Source: Sporomusaceae bacterium
GTDB taxonomy: Bacteria; Bacillota; Negativicutes; UBA1444
NCBI GenBank assembly: GCA_018434355.1
Contig: JAHDPL010000013.1
Location: 1-44,394 of the forward strand
Reading direction: 5' to 3'
DNA: 44,394 nt
In this document: piece after piece, positions 25,042 through 33,414 of the stretch
Layout of the letters: each line of letters opens with the position of its first letter
Position numbering within the stretch: the stretch's first letter is position 1
Notes under the pieces: model-generated
Database searches by the model: none
What the model was told of the DNA's origin: nothing
Seen by the model: the letters and a program-made list of their open reading frames with translations, nothing else
Position numbers and translations under genes: made by a program

Positions 25042-25062
25042 AAAAAGCCGGTTGCCCGGCTT
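25040..25062 (-). terminator. Terminator of the diguanylate cyclase gene (minus strand)
   Basis: AAGCCGG / CCGGCTT stem with a 4-base loop; on the minus strand it is followed by seven T. It overlaps the stop codon of the minus-strand gene and touches that of the plus-strand permease. Confidence 0.75.
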
Positions 25063-26203
25063 AAATGTCTCCGTCGCCAAATAACGAGTGAAAAACAATC
25101 CGGTTGCGGCCTTGCAGCTTTGCCAGATACAGTGCGTTGTCGGCGATCCGGAGAGCCTGTTCCGGCGTGTTGCCGGCGGTGGGAACCGCCGTGGTGAAGC
25201 CGGTGCTGATGGTGAGTGTAGGCGCAATTGACGAAAAACCATGAGCAATCGCCAGGTTGAGTACGGCCTGGCGTATTTCTTCCAGTACATGTTGAGCGCC
25301 TGTTGAGTCGGTGTTCGGCAATATTACTGCGAACTCTTCGCCGCCATAGCGGGAACAGAAGTCGGCTGGCCTTCGCAGCGGTTGCTGGATAGCCCTGGCG
25401 ATTGCCTGCAGGCAATGGTCGCCGGCGCTATGGCCATAGTGGTCGTTGTAAGTTTTGAAGAAATCGAGATCCAACATTGCCAGTGATAGCGGGGTTTTGT
25501 CACGTTGCGCCCGAATCCACTCCTGGACCAGCCTTTCGTCGAAGGTCCTTCGATTGGGAATCTGGGTCAGGTAGTCGGTGGCGGCGAGTCGTTCCAGCGT
25601 AGTGACAATATGTTGCGTTTGCAGGCGGGAGAAGGCATGACACAAACGGCTGATCGAATCGGAGGATGCATTGCGGGGTGGGCTGACGATGACGGTTGTC
25701 TGGGGCGACAAGTGTGAGCCGAACAGCTCGTATAGCGCCTTGCCGGGGCCGACATAGGAAATGCCGCCGGTGATATAGCCTGCCGTAGCAATTTTTGCCG
25801 CTACTGCGTCACGGCTTAGTTCTTCATAAGCCACGATTTCATAATTGATATGCATCAGGTCGTAGTGACGGAGATGACGCATCAAGACATCGGTGCCGGC
25901 GGTGCTGTTGTTGAAGACCAGCATCGCGGCTCCGGCTGGAATCTTGCTGAGTGTGAGGAAGTATTCGGTGGGCGGGACAAACTCCAGCGCGACAACCTTA
26001 TCGACGCCGAATGCCGTCTCCATCTCGACGCGGCGGTTGACCAGGCAAACTACCAGATCATTGGCGTGTGCTATGAGGTGATGGTAATTGTCAACGGTGG
26101 CGGTAACGATTTCCATGTCCCCATAGAGACTGGCGGTCACCACTGCCTTGATCTCTTCCACATTGGCCGGGTTGGCGCCAATTACGGCGATTTTTATCGA
26201 CAA
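25061..26203 (-). CDS. Diguanylate cyclase with unrecognised N-terminal sensor domain
   Basis: 380 residues. Residues about 210-375 form a GGDEF domain: TDYLTQIPNRRTFDERL, DLDFFKTYNDHYGHSAGD and the active-site RYGGEEFAV (GGEEF), so cyclic-di-GMP synthesis is expected. No RxxD inhibition site is evident upstream of GGEEF. Residues 1-200 start IAVIGANPANVEEIKAVV and contain GGISYVGPGKALYELFG; this looks like a two-lobed alpha/beta sensor similar in layout to PrpR-type N-domains, but I do not recognise the family. No membrane helix. TTG 26203 has GGGGAGGA 8 bases upstream. It lies 37 bases after the ECF S gene, probably in one operon. Confidence 0.92.
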   Translation of the reverse strand: MSIKIAVIGANPANVEEIKAVVTASLYGDMEIVTATVDNYHHLIAHANDLVVCLVNRRVEMETAFGVDKVVALEFVPPTEYFLTLSKIPAGAAMLVFNNSTAGTDVLMRHLRHYDLMHINYEIVAYEELSRDAVAAKIATAGYITGGISYVGPGKALYELFGSHLSPQTTVIVSPPRNASSDSISRLCHAFSRLQTQHIVTTLERLAATDYLTQIPNRRTFDERLVQEWIRAQRDKTPLSLAMLDLDFFKTYNDHYGHSAGDHCLQAIARAIQQPLRRPADFCSRYGGEEFAVILPNTDSTGAQHVLEEIRQAVLNLAIAHGFSSIAPTLTISTGFTTAVPTAGNTPEQALRIADNALYLAKLQGRNRIVFHSLFGDGDI

Positions 26204-26240
26204 AACTGCATCCTCCCCTCAAGAAATCCTTGTTCTGATG

Positions 26241-26777
26241 CTAACGATTCATCGCTTTGCGAAGTCGTGGCGCCAGTAACAGCGCAATCGGCAACCCGAC
26301 CCCGGAAGTCAAGAGCGAAGCCGGCATGTTGCTGATTGCCACAGCTAGGCTGCCGGTGACCTGCCACCAGGCTACCATATACCCGCCAAGGGTCCAGGCC
26401 GCTGCAACCAGGCAGCCGATTACGGCGCGCAACAACCAGCGCCGGTTTGCGTCAGAGTATTTCAGTTGTTCTTGCGGCCAGAGACCGTGAGCGATGGTTC
26501 CGGCCAGCAGGCCGGCGATGCCTTTGATAAAAAAAGACCAGGGAGTATAGGGTGAAAAACCCATCAATAAATCAAAGAAAGCTGAGCCGATGGCAGCTGA
26601 CAGCCCCGCATACACGCCGCCCTGCACAATTGCCACGGTAAACATGAATGCTGTGCCGAGATGAACCATCGCGCCGACGCCGAGCGGAATCTTCAACGAG
26701 GTGGCAATCGCGCACATGCCGGCCAGCACGCCGATGGTGACGGTATCTTTGATTGTTAGGCGACGTTTGTTATTCAT
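26241..26777 (-). CDS. ECF transporter S component, probably for vitamin B6
   Basis: 178 residues with about six hydrophobic segments. TIKDTVTIGVLAGMCAIATSLKI, GAMVHLGTAFMFTVAIVQG and AAIGSAFFDLLMG are typical of S components (substrate-binding membrane part of energy-coupling-factor importers). It would use an ECF module encoded elsewhere. The start at 26777 overlaps the pyridoxal kinase stop (ATGA) with GGAGGGG upstream, so it is tightly coupled to that gene; a pyridoxine/pyridoxal substrate is inferred from this pairing. A longer frame exists upstream but lies inside the kinase gene. Confidence 0.85.
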   Translation of the reverse strand: MNNKRRLTIKDTVTIGVLAGMCAIATSLKIPLGVGAMVHLGTAFMFTVAIVQGGVYAGLSAAIGSAFFDLLMGFSPYTPWSFFIKGIAGLLAGTIAHGLWPQEQLKYSDANRRWLLRAVIGCLVAAAWTLGGYMVAWWQVTGSLAVAISNMPASLLTSGVGLPIALLLAPRLRKAMNR

Positions 26778-27624
26778 GATTCCCCTCCAGCAAGTTCTTG
26801 AGCGAGGGTTCGAGCAGGACGCCTTCGCGGGCGGGCGAACCAGCGGCATAGGTCCGGGAGACCGCTGAAAATACAAACGAACCGGCCTTTTCCACCGCTT
26901 CCGGCAGGCAGACACCTCGCAGCAACGCTCCCAAAAGGATACTGGCAAATATGTCGCCGGTACCCGGATACCTTACCGGAATCAGATTGCTGGTGCAATG
27001 ATGAAAATGGCCCGTAATACGGTCGTAGCTAAGATTGGCAACCTGTTGGTCTCGCAGCGGCACGCCGGTTATAACGACTTGTCGCGGGCCCAGTCCGGAC
27101 AGCTTCATCAACCAGGGTTCCAGCAGTTTGGGGCGGCTGATTGGCGAAACATAAGGTTGGCCCAACAAAAAACAGGCTTCAGTGTAATTGGGCGTGATGA
27201 TGTCGGCCTGGCGAACTAGTTTTTTGATTTTTTCCTGCATCTGTCCGGTATATACGGAATAGAGCTTCCCTTCATCCCCCATGACCGGATCAACCAGGAC
27301 CAACGGGCGGCTGGCCGAAAAATCGCAAATTAGCTGCGACACGATTTCAATTTGCTCAGTTGAGGCGAGAAACCCGCTATAGATGCTGTCGAACTGAACG
27401 CCTTCCCGTCGCCAGTGCGCGGAAAAATCAGCGATATGCGAAGAAAAATCGCTGAAGGCGACAGCGGAAAAACCACCGAGATGAGTGCTGAGAATCGCCG
27501 TGGGAAGTGGGCAAGCCTGGATTCCCAGGCAGGACAGAATTGGCATGATGACGGTGAGCGAACAGCGTCCGACACATGACAAATCGTGAACAGCCAGAAC
27601 TTTTTTTGGTGGAACGGGGTTCAT
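26770..27624 (-). CDS. pdxY: Pyridoxamine/pyridoxal kinase
   Basis: 284 residues, standard for PdxK/PdxY of the ribokinase fold. VLAVHDLSCVGRCSLTV at the start, STHLGGFS, YSGFLAS, VLVDPVMGDEG and the anion-hole PGTGDIFASILLGALLRG with catalytic Asp. ATP-dependent phosphorylation of B6 vitamers in the cytoplasm. ATG 27624 is chosen because GGGAGG lies upstream at about 7 bases; TTG 27645 is further out and has none. First gene of a minus-strand group with the ECF S component and the GGDEF protein. Confidence 0.92.
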   Translation of the reverse strand: MNPVPPKKVLAVHDLSCVGRCSLTVIMPILSCLGIQACPLPTAILSTHLGGFSAVAFSDFSSHIADFSAHWRREGVQFDSIYSGFLASTEQIEIVSQLICDFSASRPLVLVDPVMGDEGKLYSVYTGQMQEKIKKLVRQADIITPNYTEACFLLGQPYVSPISRPKLLEPWLMKLSGLGPRQVVITGVPLRDQQVANLSYDRITGHFHHCTSNLIPVRYPGTGDIFASILLGALLRGVCLPEAVEKAGSFVFSAVSRTYAAGSPAREGVLLEPSLKNLLEGNHE

Positions 27625-27780
27625 AAGGGGCCTCCCAACGGACAAATTTGCCGGACTGCCGTCAATTGGCAGGAAGAATCATGCAGTGTCTCGAAAATAT
27701 TCCGATACAATTATACTTGCTGAGTATCTGTCTGTATAGCAAATTGTTGACCATTCTAATGAAGATGAGGGAGGTTTACC

Positions 27781-28101
27781 ATGTTTGTCAAAGATGCCGC
27801 AAAACCATTGGTTTCCGTTGTCGCCGGAGTACAGCGAAAGACGCTGGCTGTGGGCGAACACACTCTGATGTCAAAATTTGTCCTGGAAGCCGGTTCGGAG
27901 TTGCCTCTACACAAACACCCCCATGAGCAAATTGGCTTTTTGGTTTCCGGCAAGATCGTCCTGACCATCGGTGATGAGGCATGTTCGCTGGAGCCGGGAG
28001 ACAGCTGGGCGGTGCCCGGCGGCGTCGAGCACAAGGCAGAAGTAATTGAACGGGCCGAAGCGATCGAAGTGTTTTATCCGGTGCGACAGGACTACCTGTA
28101 G
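27781..28101 (+). CDS. Single-domain cupin
   Basis: 106 residues. ELPLHKHPHEQIGFLVSGKI carries the cupin motif 1 metal ligands (H, H, E) and PGDSWAVPGGVEHKA motif 2 (His). A small beta-barrel, likely metal-binding; enzymes, isomerases and sensors share this fold, so no function is assigned. ATG 27781 follows AGGGAGG. Divergent from pdxY; the gap 27625-27780 holds a TATAAT on the minus strand (near 27708) without a clear -35. Confidence 0.87.
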   Translation: MFVKDAAKPLVSVVAGVQRKTLAVGEHTLMSKFVLEAGSELPLHKHPHEQIGFLVSGKIVLTIGDEACSLEPGDSWAVPGGVEHKAEVIERAEAIEVFYPVRQDYL

Positions 28102-28131
28102 GAATTTTGACGTAGCCCCTTTCTCTGCGAT

Positions 28132-28168
28132 AAAATAAGCAAGATTGAATTTCAAGCTTGCTTATTTT
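28132..28168 (+). terminator. Intrinsic terminator after the cupin gene
   Basis: AAAATAAGCAAG pairs perfectly with CTTGCTTATTTT (12 bp), 13-base loop, then T2. Confidence 0.85.
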
Positions 28169-28196
28169 TTATAACCGGGGAGAGAGTTAACAAGAC

Positions 28197-29753
28197 ATGA
28201 GTGTATTAAATGTAGAAAACGTGACGCACGGGTTTGGCGCCCGCCGCATTTTGGAAGACGCCTCGTTTCGCTTGCTCAAAGGCGAACACGTAGGCCTGAT
28301 CGGAGCTAACGGCGAAGGCAAGTCCACCTTCCTCAGCATCATTACCGGGCAACTGCAGCCCGATGCAGGCAAGGTCGAGTGGTCCAACCGCGTGACCGTC
28401 GGTTATCTGGACCAGCATGCCGTGCTGGCCAAAGGCAAAAGCATCCGCGACATCCTGCGGACCGCTTTTCAACAGATGTTCGACTGGGAAGCCGAGATGC
28501 TGGCGATTTACGACAAGATGGCCGAAGCTGCGCCGGATGAATTAGATAAAATGATGGAAGATGTCGGCGAATTGCAGGATCTTCTGGAACACGGCGGTTT
28601 TTACATGCTCGATGCCAAAATTGAAGAAGTGGCCAACGGGCTGGGGCTTGGCGATGTCGGCCTGGACCGGGATGTCAGCGACCTAAGCGGCGGTCAGCGG
28701 ACCAAAGTGCTGCTGACCAAACTGCTGCTGCAAAATCCGTCGATCCTGATTCTTGACGAACCGACCAACTTTCTCGATGTAGAGCACATCGAATGGTTGA
28801 AACGTTATTTGATCAACTATGAAAATAGTTTCATCTTGGTGTCGCACGATATTCCCTTCATCAATGAAGTGGTGAATGTCATCTATCATGTGGAAAACAC
28901 CGTGCTAACCCGTTACACCGGTAACTACGAGCAATTCCAGGCGTTGTACGCAATCAAGAAGAGCCAGGAGTCCCGGGCGTTTGAACGGCAACAGCAGGAA
29001 GTCGAGCGACTGGAAGACTTTATCGCCCGCAACAAAGCGCGGGTAGCGACGCGCGGCATGGCCAACAGCCGGCAAAAATGGCTGGACAAGATGGAAGTGC
29101 TGGAAAAACCGCGCGAGAAGCCGAAGCCGACCTTCCAGTTCCGCGAGGCGCGTACACCGGCCAGGGTGATTGTGGAGGCGGAAAATCTAGTTCTCGGTTA
29201 TGACGAGGCGCTGACCCGTCCGGTCAAACTGCAGCTGGAACGGGGCAAGAAAGTCGCGATACGCGGCGTCAACGGACTGGGAAAAACCACGCTGTTGAAG
29301 ACGTTGCTGGGGCAGTTGCCAGCTTTTGCCGGCAAGGTCGAGTTGGGCGATTATCTATTCCCTGGCTATTTTGAGCAGGAGTCCGGTCGTGACAACACGA
29401 ATACCGCAATGGAAGAAATCTGGCAGGAATACCCCGGCATGGGCAACGGGGAAGTGCGGGCGGCGCTGGCCCGCTGCGGCCTGACCAACGAGCATATCAC
29501 CAGCCAGATGCAAGTGCTCAGCGGCGGTGAAAATGCGAAGGTGCGCCTGTGCAAACTGATGCTGAAGGAAGTCAACTGGCTGGTGCTGGACGAACCGACC
29601 AACCACCTCGATGTTGATGCCAAGGCGGAACTGAAACGGGCATTGATCGAGTTCAAAGGAACGATTCTGCTGGTGTCGCACGAACCGGATTTTTATGAAG
29701 ACTGGGTCAGCGATATCTGGAACGTGGAAGACTGGACAACCAAAGTAATCTAA
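28197..29753 (+). CDS. ABC-F family ATPase (YkpA/YbiT-like)
   Basis: 518 residues, two ABC domains. Domain 1: Walker A GANGEGKST, signature LSGGQRTK, Walker B ILILDEPTN. Domain 2: Walker A GVNGLGKTT, signature LSGGENAK, Walker B LVLDEPTNHLD. Between them is the charged linker (about residue 250-310) typical of ABC-F proteins, which act on ribosomes and lack membrane domains. Length and linker fit the YbiT/YkpA branch, not a known antibiotic-resistance type, but resistance cannot be excluded. ATG 28197 with GGGGAGAG upstream. 32 bases before ridA. Confidence 0.93.
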   Translation: MSVLNVENVTHGFGARRILEDASFRLLKGEHVGLIGANGEGKSTFLSIITGQLQPDAGKVEWSNRVTVGYLDQHAVLAKGKSIRDILRTAFQQMFDWEAEMLAIYDKMAEAAPDELDKMMEDVGELQDLLEHGGFYMLDAKIEEVANGLGLGDVGLDRDVSDLSGGQRTKVLLTKLLLQNPSILILDEPTNFLDVEHIEWLKRYLINYENSFILVSHDIPFINEVVNVIYHVENTVLTRYTGNYEQFQALYAIKKSQESRAFERQQQEVERLEDFIARNKARVATRGMANSRQKWLDKMEVLEKPREKPKPTFQFREARTPARVIVEAENLVLGYDEALTRPVKLQLERGKKVAIRGVNGLGKTTLLKTLLGQLPAFAGKVELGDYLFPGYFEQESGRDNTNTAMEEIWQEYPGMGNGEVRAALARCGLTNEHITSQMQVLSGGENAKVRLCKLMLKEVNWLVLDEPTNHLDVDAKAELKRALIEFKGTILLVSHEPDFYEDWVSDIWNVEDWTTKVI

Positions 29754-29785
29754 ACAAAAGCTTGATGGGAAAGGAGCGATGTATC

Positions 29786-30166
29786 TTGCCAAGAACAGCA
29801 TTTACCGCAGCCGGCGCCGTGGCGGTCGGGCCGTACTCCCACGCGGTGCAGGCCGGGGAGTTATTCTATTTGTCCGGACAAACACCGCTGGACTCTGCCA
29901 CCGGCAAACTGGTCGAAGGCGATATCGCCGCCCAGACGGAAAAATGCTTTGAAAACCTGTTCAAGGTGCTGGAAGCAGCCGGCCTGTCAGAGGCCGATGT
30001 CGTCAAAGCCAATGTGTTTTTGACCGATATGGCCAACTTTGCGGCGATGAACGCCGTATACGCTACGAAATTTTCAGCGCCGTATCCGGCCCGATCCACG
30101 ATTGCAGTGGCGGGACTGCCGCTCGGGGCTCAGGTGGAGATCGAACTGATTGCACGCAAGGGATAA
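29786..30166 (+). CDS. ridA: RidA-family enamine/imine deaminase
   Basis: 126 residues, the usual size. Contains PYSHAVQAGELFYLSGQTPLD at the start, NVFLTDMANFAAMNAVYA and the signature PARSTIAVAGLPLGAQVEIELIA, including the conserved catalytic Arg. Hydrolyses reactive 2-aminoacrylate-type enamines from PLP enzymes. TTG 29786 follows AAAGGAG at a good distance; an in-frame TTG at 29762 precedes the ribosome site. Fits a PLP-rich neighbourhood. Confidence 0.94.
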   Translation: MPRTAFTAAGAVAVGPYSHAVQAGELFYLSGQTPLDSATGKLVEGDIAAQTEKCFENLFKVLEAAGLSEADVVKANVFLTDMANFAAMNAVYATKFSAPYPARSTIAVAGLPLGAQVEIELIARKG

Positions 30167-30190
30167 GGAATAAAGAGAAGAGGCGCCTCT

Positions 30191-30979
30191 ATGTTTTCAT
30201 TGGAAAAAGCAATGCAGGAGATGCAGGTGGTTGCCCGCAAAGTCGGTGCAATGCAGCGGGAAAACCTCGGTCGGCTGGATCTGGCAATGGACCGCAAAAC
30301 GACCAGCATCGACCTGGTCACGGAGATTGACCGGTGTTCGGACGATATGATCGTCGGTTATTTGCGGCAACAATATCCTGCCCATGCGATTTTGGCCGAA
30401 GAATCCGGCGCTTCCGGGCAGGATTCGGAGTACCGCTGGGTGATCGACCCGGTGGACGGCACGACAAATTATGCCCAGGGGTTGCCGATTTTTGCCGTAT
30501 CGATCGCCTTGGAGCATCGCGGTGAAAAAGTTCTGGGGATTGTATATGCTCCGGTGACAGATGAAATGTTCAGCGCAATCAAGGGACAGGGTTCTTACCG
30601 CAACGGGAAGCGACTCCAGGTCGGCGGCAAGAGCGAATTGATCGAATGCGTGCTGGCGACAGGCTTTCCTTATGACATCGCCACTCATCCGGTCAACAAC
30701 ATCGACTATTTTACCAGCTTGGCCAAGAAAACACGGGCAGTCCGTCGGATGGGCTCTGCGGCTTATGATTTGGCCTGCGTGGCATCCGGCGGGTTTGACG
30801 GGTTCTGGGAAATGAACCTGTCGCCATGGGATGTTGCGGCCAGCATTCTGATTGTGACGGAGGCCGGCGGTGACGTAGTGCCGTTTCGTGATGACCGAAA
30901 AATTTCGATCGTGGCCGGCAATCCGCTGATCAGTCAAAAAATTCTTGCTGCGTTGCGCGACGTGGACCGGCTTGCATAG
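30191..30979 (+). CDS. suhB: Inositol monophosphatase family protein
   Basis: 262 residues. EIDRCSDD, ILAEESGA, the metal motif WVIDPVDGTTNYAQGLP and WDVAASILIVTEAGGDV are the full set of Mg2+-dependent IMPase/FBPase-like motifs. Acts on a sugar- or inositol-phosphate; could also be a NADP phosphatase. ATG 30191 follows AGAGGCG. The promoter of the next operon (30972-31000) begins within its last codons. Confidence 0.9.
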   Translation: MFSLEKAMQEMQVVARKVGAMQRENLGRLDLAMDRKTTSIDLVTEIDRCSDDMIVGYLRQQYPAHAILAEESGASGQDSEYRWVIDPVDGTTNYAQGLPIFAVSIALEHRGEKVLGIVYAPVTDEMFSAIKGQGSYRNGKRLQVGGKSELIECVLATGFPYDIATHPVNNIDYFTSLAKKTRAVRRMGSAAYDLACVASGGFDGFWEMNLSPWDVAASILIVTEAGGDVVPFRDDRKISIVAGNPLISQKILAALRDVDRLA

Positions 30980-31000
30980 AGCCGACCGAAATGATATCAT
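30972..31000 (+). promoter_or_regulatory. Promoter of the TPP-regulated operon
   Basis: TTGCAT at 30972-30977 and TATCAT at 30995-31000 with a 17-base spacer. It overlaps the end of the IMPase gene and lies about 25 bases before the riboswitch. Confidence 0.6.
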
Positions 31001-31021
31001 GGATCCGTAACAAAAGAAGTG

Positions 31022-31114
31022 AAGCTAGGGGAGCCGGAGGGGCCGGCTGAGAGTCAGACCGTTGTCTGTTACCCTTGACCTGATCTGGATAATACCAGCG
31101 TAGGAACAGCGACA
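31022..31114 (+). promoter_or_regulatory. TPP riboswitch (THI element)
   Basis: Contains the conserved AGGGGAGCC, CCGGCTGAGA (pyrimidine-sensor region), ACCCTTGACCTGATCTGG and ATAATACCAGCGTAGGA blocks of THI elements in the right order. The conserved CTGAGA and CTGATCTGGATAATACC bind the two ends of thiamine pyrophosphate. Off by default when TPP is bound, through the terminator at 31132-31167. Confidence 0.96.
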
Positions 31115-31131
31115 ACTTGCAACGACATTTG

Positions 31132-31167
31132 GCAGCGCATTCCTACCGGGATGCGCTGCTTGTTTTT
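31132..31167 (+). terminator. Terminator of the TPP riboswitch expression platform
   Basis: GCAGCGCAT pairs with ATGCGCTGC around a 10-base loop, followed by TTGTTTTT, 18 bases downstream of the aptamer and before thiW. Fits transcriptional control. Confidence 0.85.
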
Positions 31168-31195
31168 ATGGGCCGAGTGAAACGGAGGAATGACG

Positions 31196-31696
31196 ATGGA
31201 AACAAGAAAATTGACGTTTACCGCACTGTTTATCGCCGTGGGTGTATTATCGGCCCATCTGGTCTATATTCCCGTCGGCGTAGCCAAGTGTTTTCCGGTG
31301 CAGCATGCGATCAATGTGCTGCTGGCGGTGCTGCTGGGAACCCGTTATTCGTTGGGGGCGGCGTTTGGCGTGTCTGTGCTGCGCAATATTCTCGGCACCG
31401 GTTCGCTGCTGGCGTTTCCCGGCAGTATGATCGGGGCGGCGCTGGCCGGTATCCTTTATGCGCGGACACGCAGCATTTGGGGCGCGGTAGTGGGGGAAAT
31501 CATCGGTACAGGTATTATTGGCGGACTGGTCGCCTATCCGGTGGCAAAAGTATTTCTAGGCTCGGGCGTCGGTGCGATGTTTTTTGTGGTGCCGTTTCTG
31601 GTCAGCACAGTCGGCGGCAGCATGATTGCCTGGCTACTTTACCATACGCCGGTGACGGCGTTTTTGCAGGAGCGGTTGGGCCAACGAGGCCGCTAG
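31196..31696 (+). CDS. thiW: ThiW, ECF S component for thiamine precursor (thiazole)
   Basis: 166 residues, about five to six hydrophobic segments. The stretches YIPVGVAKCFPVQHAINVLL and SVLRNILGTGSLLAFPGSMI are diagnostic for ThiW, the substrate-binding part of an ECF importer for the thiazole moiety. Needs an energy-coupling module from elsewhere. ATG 31196 is preferred over ATG 31190, as GGAGG ends 7 bases before the former. Directly downstream of the TPP riboswitch, so repressed by TPP. Confidence 0.92.
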   Translation: METRKLTFTALFIAVGVLSAHLVYIPVGVAKCFPVQHAINVLLAVLLGTRYSLGAAFGVSVLRNILGTGSLLAFPGSMIGAALAGILYARTRSIWGAVVGEIIGTGIIGGLVAYPVAKVFLGSGVGAMFFVVPFLVSTVGGSMIAWLLYHTPVTAFLQERLGQRGR

Positions 31697-31737
31697 ATTT
31701 CGAAAGAAAAATATACAGGGAATATGGGGGCCATAAC

Positions 31738-33399
31738 GTGGAGTTCAATGCGCAAATCGGGGATAAAATCAAGGCGCTGGCGATCGAACTGACCCGGATT
31801 CGCAGCGTAGTCGGAACGACAGGCGAAATTGCCGTCGCCGAAAAAATCTATGAATATTTGGCGCAGCTCGACTATTTCCGGCAGCATCCCGACCGGCTGC
31901 GGCTGGTTCCCGTAAGGGATGACGAGTTGGGACGAATGAACGTATTCGCGATGATTGAAGGCAAGCCCTCACCAACGCAGGATACGCTGTTGTGCATCGG
32001 CCATATCGATACAGTCGGTGTAGCCGATTATGGCGGGCTTCAAGAATTGGCGACCGATCCGGCTGCATTGAAGCAAACCCTGGCGGCGGCTACTAAATTC
32101 AGTGAACCGGCGCTGTCGGAGATATTATCCGACCGCTGGCTTTTGGGCCGCGGCATTTTGGATATGAAAACCGGCGTAGCGGCGCTGATGGTGCTCATGG
32201 AGTATTATGCCAGGCAACCGGAGGCGTTGACGGGGAATTTGGTGTTTTTTGCTGTGCCCGATGAAGAGGGAAATTCGGCAGGGATGCTGTCGGCGGTCGA
32301 GGATCTCGCCGCATTGCAGGCGAAACGCGGCTGGAATTATATCGCCGCCATCGATACCGACTTCATGACCTTTCGCTATCCGGGCGACGAGAATCGCTAT
32401 GTCTATGTCGGTACAACCGGAAAATTATTGCCGTGCTTCTATATCTATGGCGAAGAGACCCACGTCGGCGAGCCGTTCAACGGACTGGACGCCAACTTGC
32501 TAGCTTCGGAAGTTCTGCAGCGGATCGACCTCAACCCGGAAATCTGCGACATCGCCGATGGCGAAGTTGCCTTGCCGCCAATCAGCCTGCATCAGCGCGA
32601 CAACAAGACCGAGTATTCGGTCCAGACAGCCAATACGGTCAATCTGTACTTCAACTATCCGACCCATTGCAGCGAGCCGGCCGAGGTGCTGGAAAAATGC
32701 CGCGTCAAGGCGGCGGAAGCATTCGCTGCTGTGATTGTGCGGCTGAATATTGATTATGAACGCTACTGCGCCCTGAGTCATATTCCGTTCCGGCGCTTGC
32801 CCTGGCAGTCAAACGTGATGACATACGACGAACTGTACCAGATGGTGAAGCGGGAACGAGGCGAGGAGATTGACCGGATTCTGGCGGAACTGATTGAAAC
32901 CCTGCGCGAGCGGCGGGCCGATGATCGTGAAGTGTCGATGGCGATTGTCAATGAAGTCCACAAGCACTGTTCGGACAAGGATTCGAAGATTGTCGTGTAC
33001 TTTGCGCCACCCTATTACCCGCATAATTTTGTCCGCGACGGCGACCCGCGTAGCGACCGGCTGCTGGCCGCGGTCAGGCAGGCGGTGGCGGAGGCGCGGC
33101 AAAACTTTGACTATCCTATTGTCACCCGCAAATTCTATCCCTATATTTCCGATCTCAGTTACTGCGGAATCGCCGCTGCCGAACACATGGACAAACTGAC
33201 TGAAAACATGCCGGCCTGGCAGCTGACCTACCGCTTGCCGGTGAAAGCGATTCAAGCGATCAGCATGCCGGTGGTCAATATCGGCCCTTACGGCAAAGAT
33301 GCTCACAAGCTGTCCGAGCGGGTCGATACATTTTATTCTTATGATGCCATGCCGCTGATTCTGTGGCGGACGGTGCAGCGTCTGCTGGGAGCGAGCTAA
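31738..33399 (+). CDS. rocB: M20-family hydrolase, RocB-like
   Basis: 553 residues. Metal-binding residues of M20 zinc hydrolases are seen in CIGHIDTVG, GRGILDMKTGVAAL and VPDEEGNSAGM, with a long C-terminal half characteristic of RocB (arginine-utilisation locus protein of unknown exact reaction). Probably removes an amide-bound group from an amino acid or peptide in the cytoplasm. GTG 31738 has GGGGG about 7 bases upstream; the frame is open far upstream through thiW but without a start that makes sense. It begins 41 bases after thiW with no terminator between them. Confidence 0.9.
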   Translation: MEFNAQIGDKIKALAIELTRIRSVVGTTGEIAVAEKIYEYLAQLDYFRQHPDRLRLVPVRDDELGRMNVFAMIEGKPSPTQDTLLCIGHIDTVGVADYGGLQELATDPAALKQTLAAATKFSEPALSEILSDRWLLGRGILDMKTGVAALMVLMEYYARQPEALTGNLVFFAVPDEEGNSAGMLSAVEDLAALQAKRGWNYIAAIDTDFMTFRYPGDENRYVYVGTTGKLLPCFYIYGEETHVGEPFNGLDANLLASEVLQRIDLNPEICDIADGEVALPPISLHQRDNKTEYSVQTANTVNLYFNYPTHCSEPAEVLEKCRVKAAEAFAAVIVRLNIDYERYCALSHIPFRRLPWQSNVMTYDELYQMVKRERGEEIDRILAELIETLRERRADDREVSMAIVNEVHKHCSDKDSKIVVYFAPPYYPHNFVRDGDPRSDRLLAAVRQAVAEARQNFDYPIVTRKFYPYISDLSYCGIAAAEHMDKLTENMPAWQLTYRLPVKAIQAISMPVVNIGPYGKDAHKLSERVDTFYSYDAMPLILWRTVQRLLGAS

Positions 33400-33414
33400 C
33401 AGGAGGGCCTTTCG

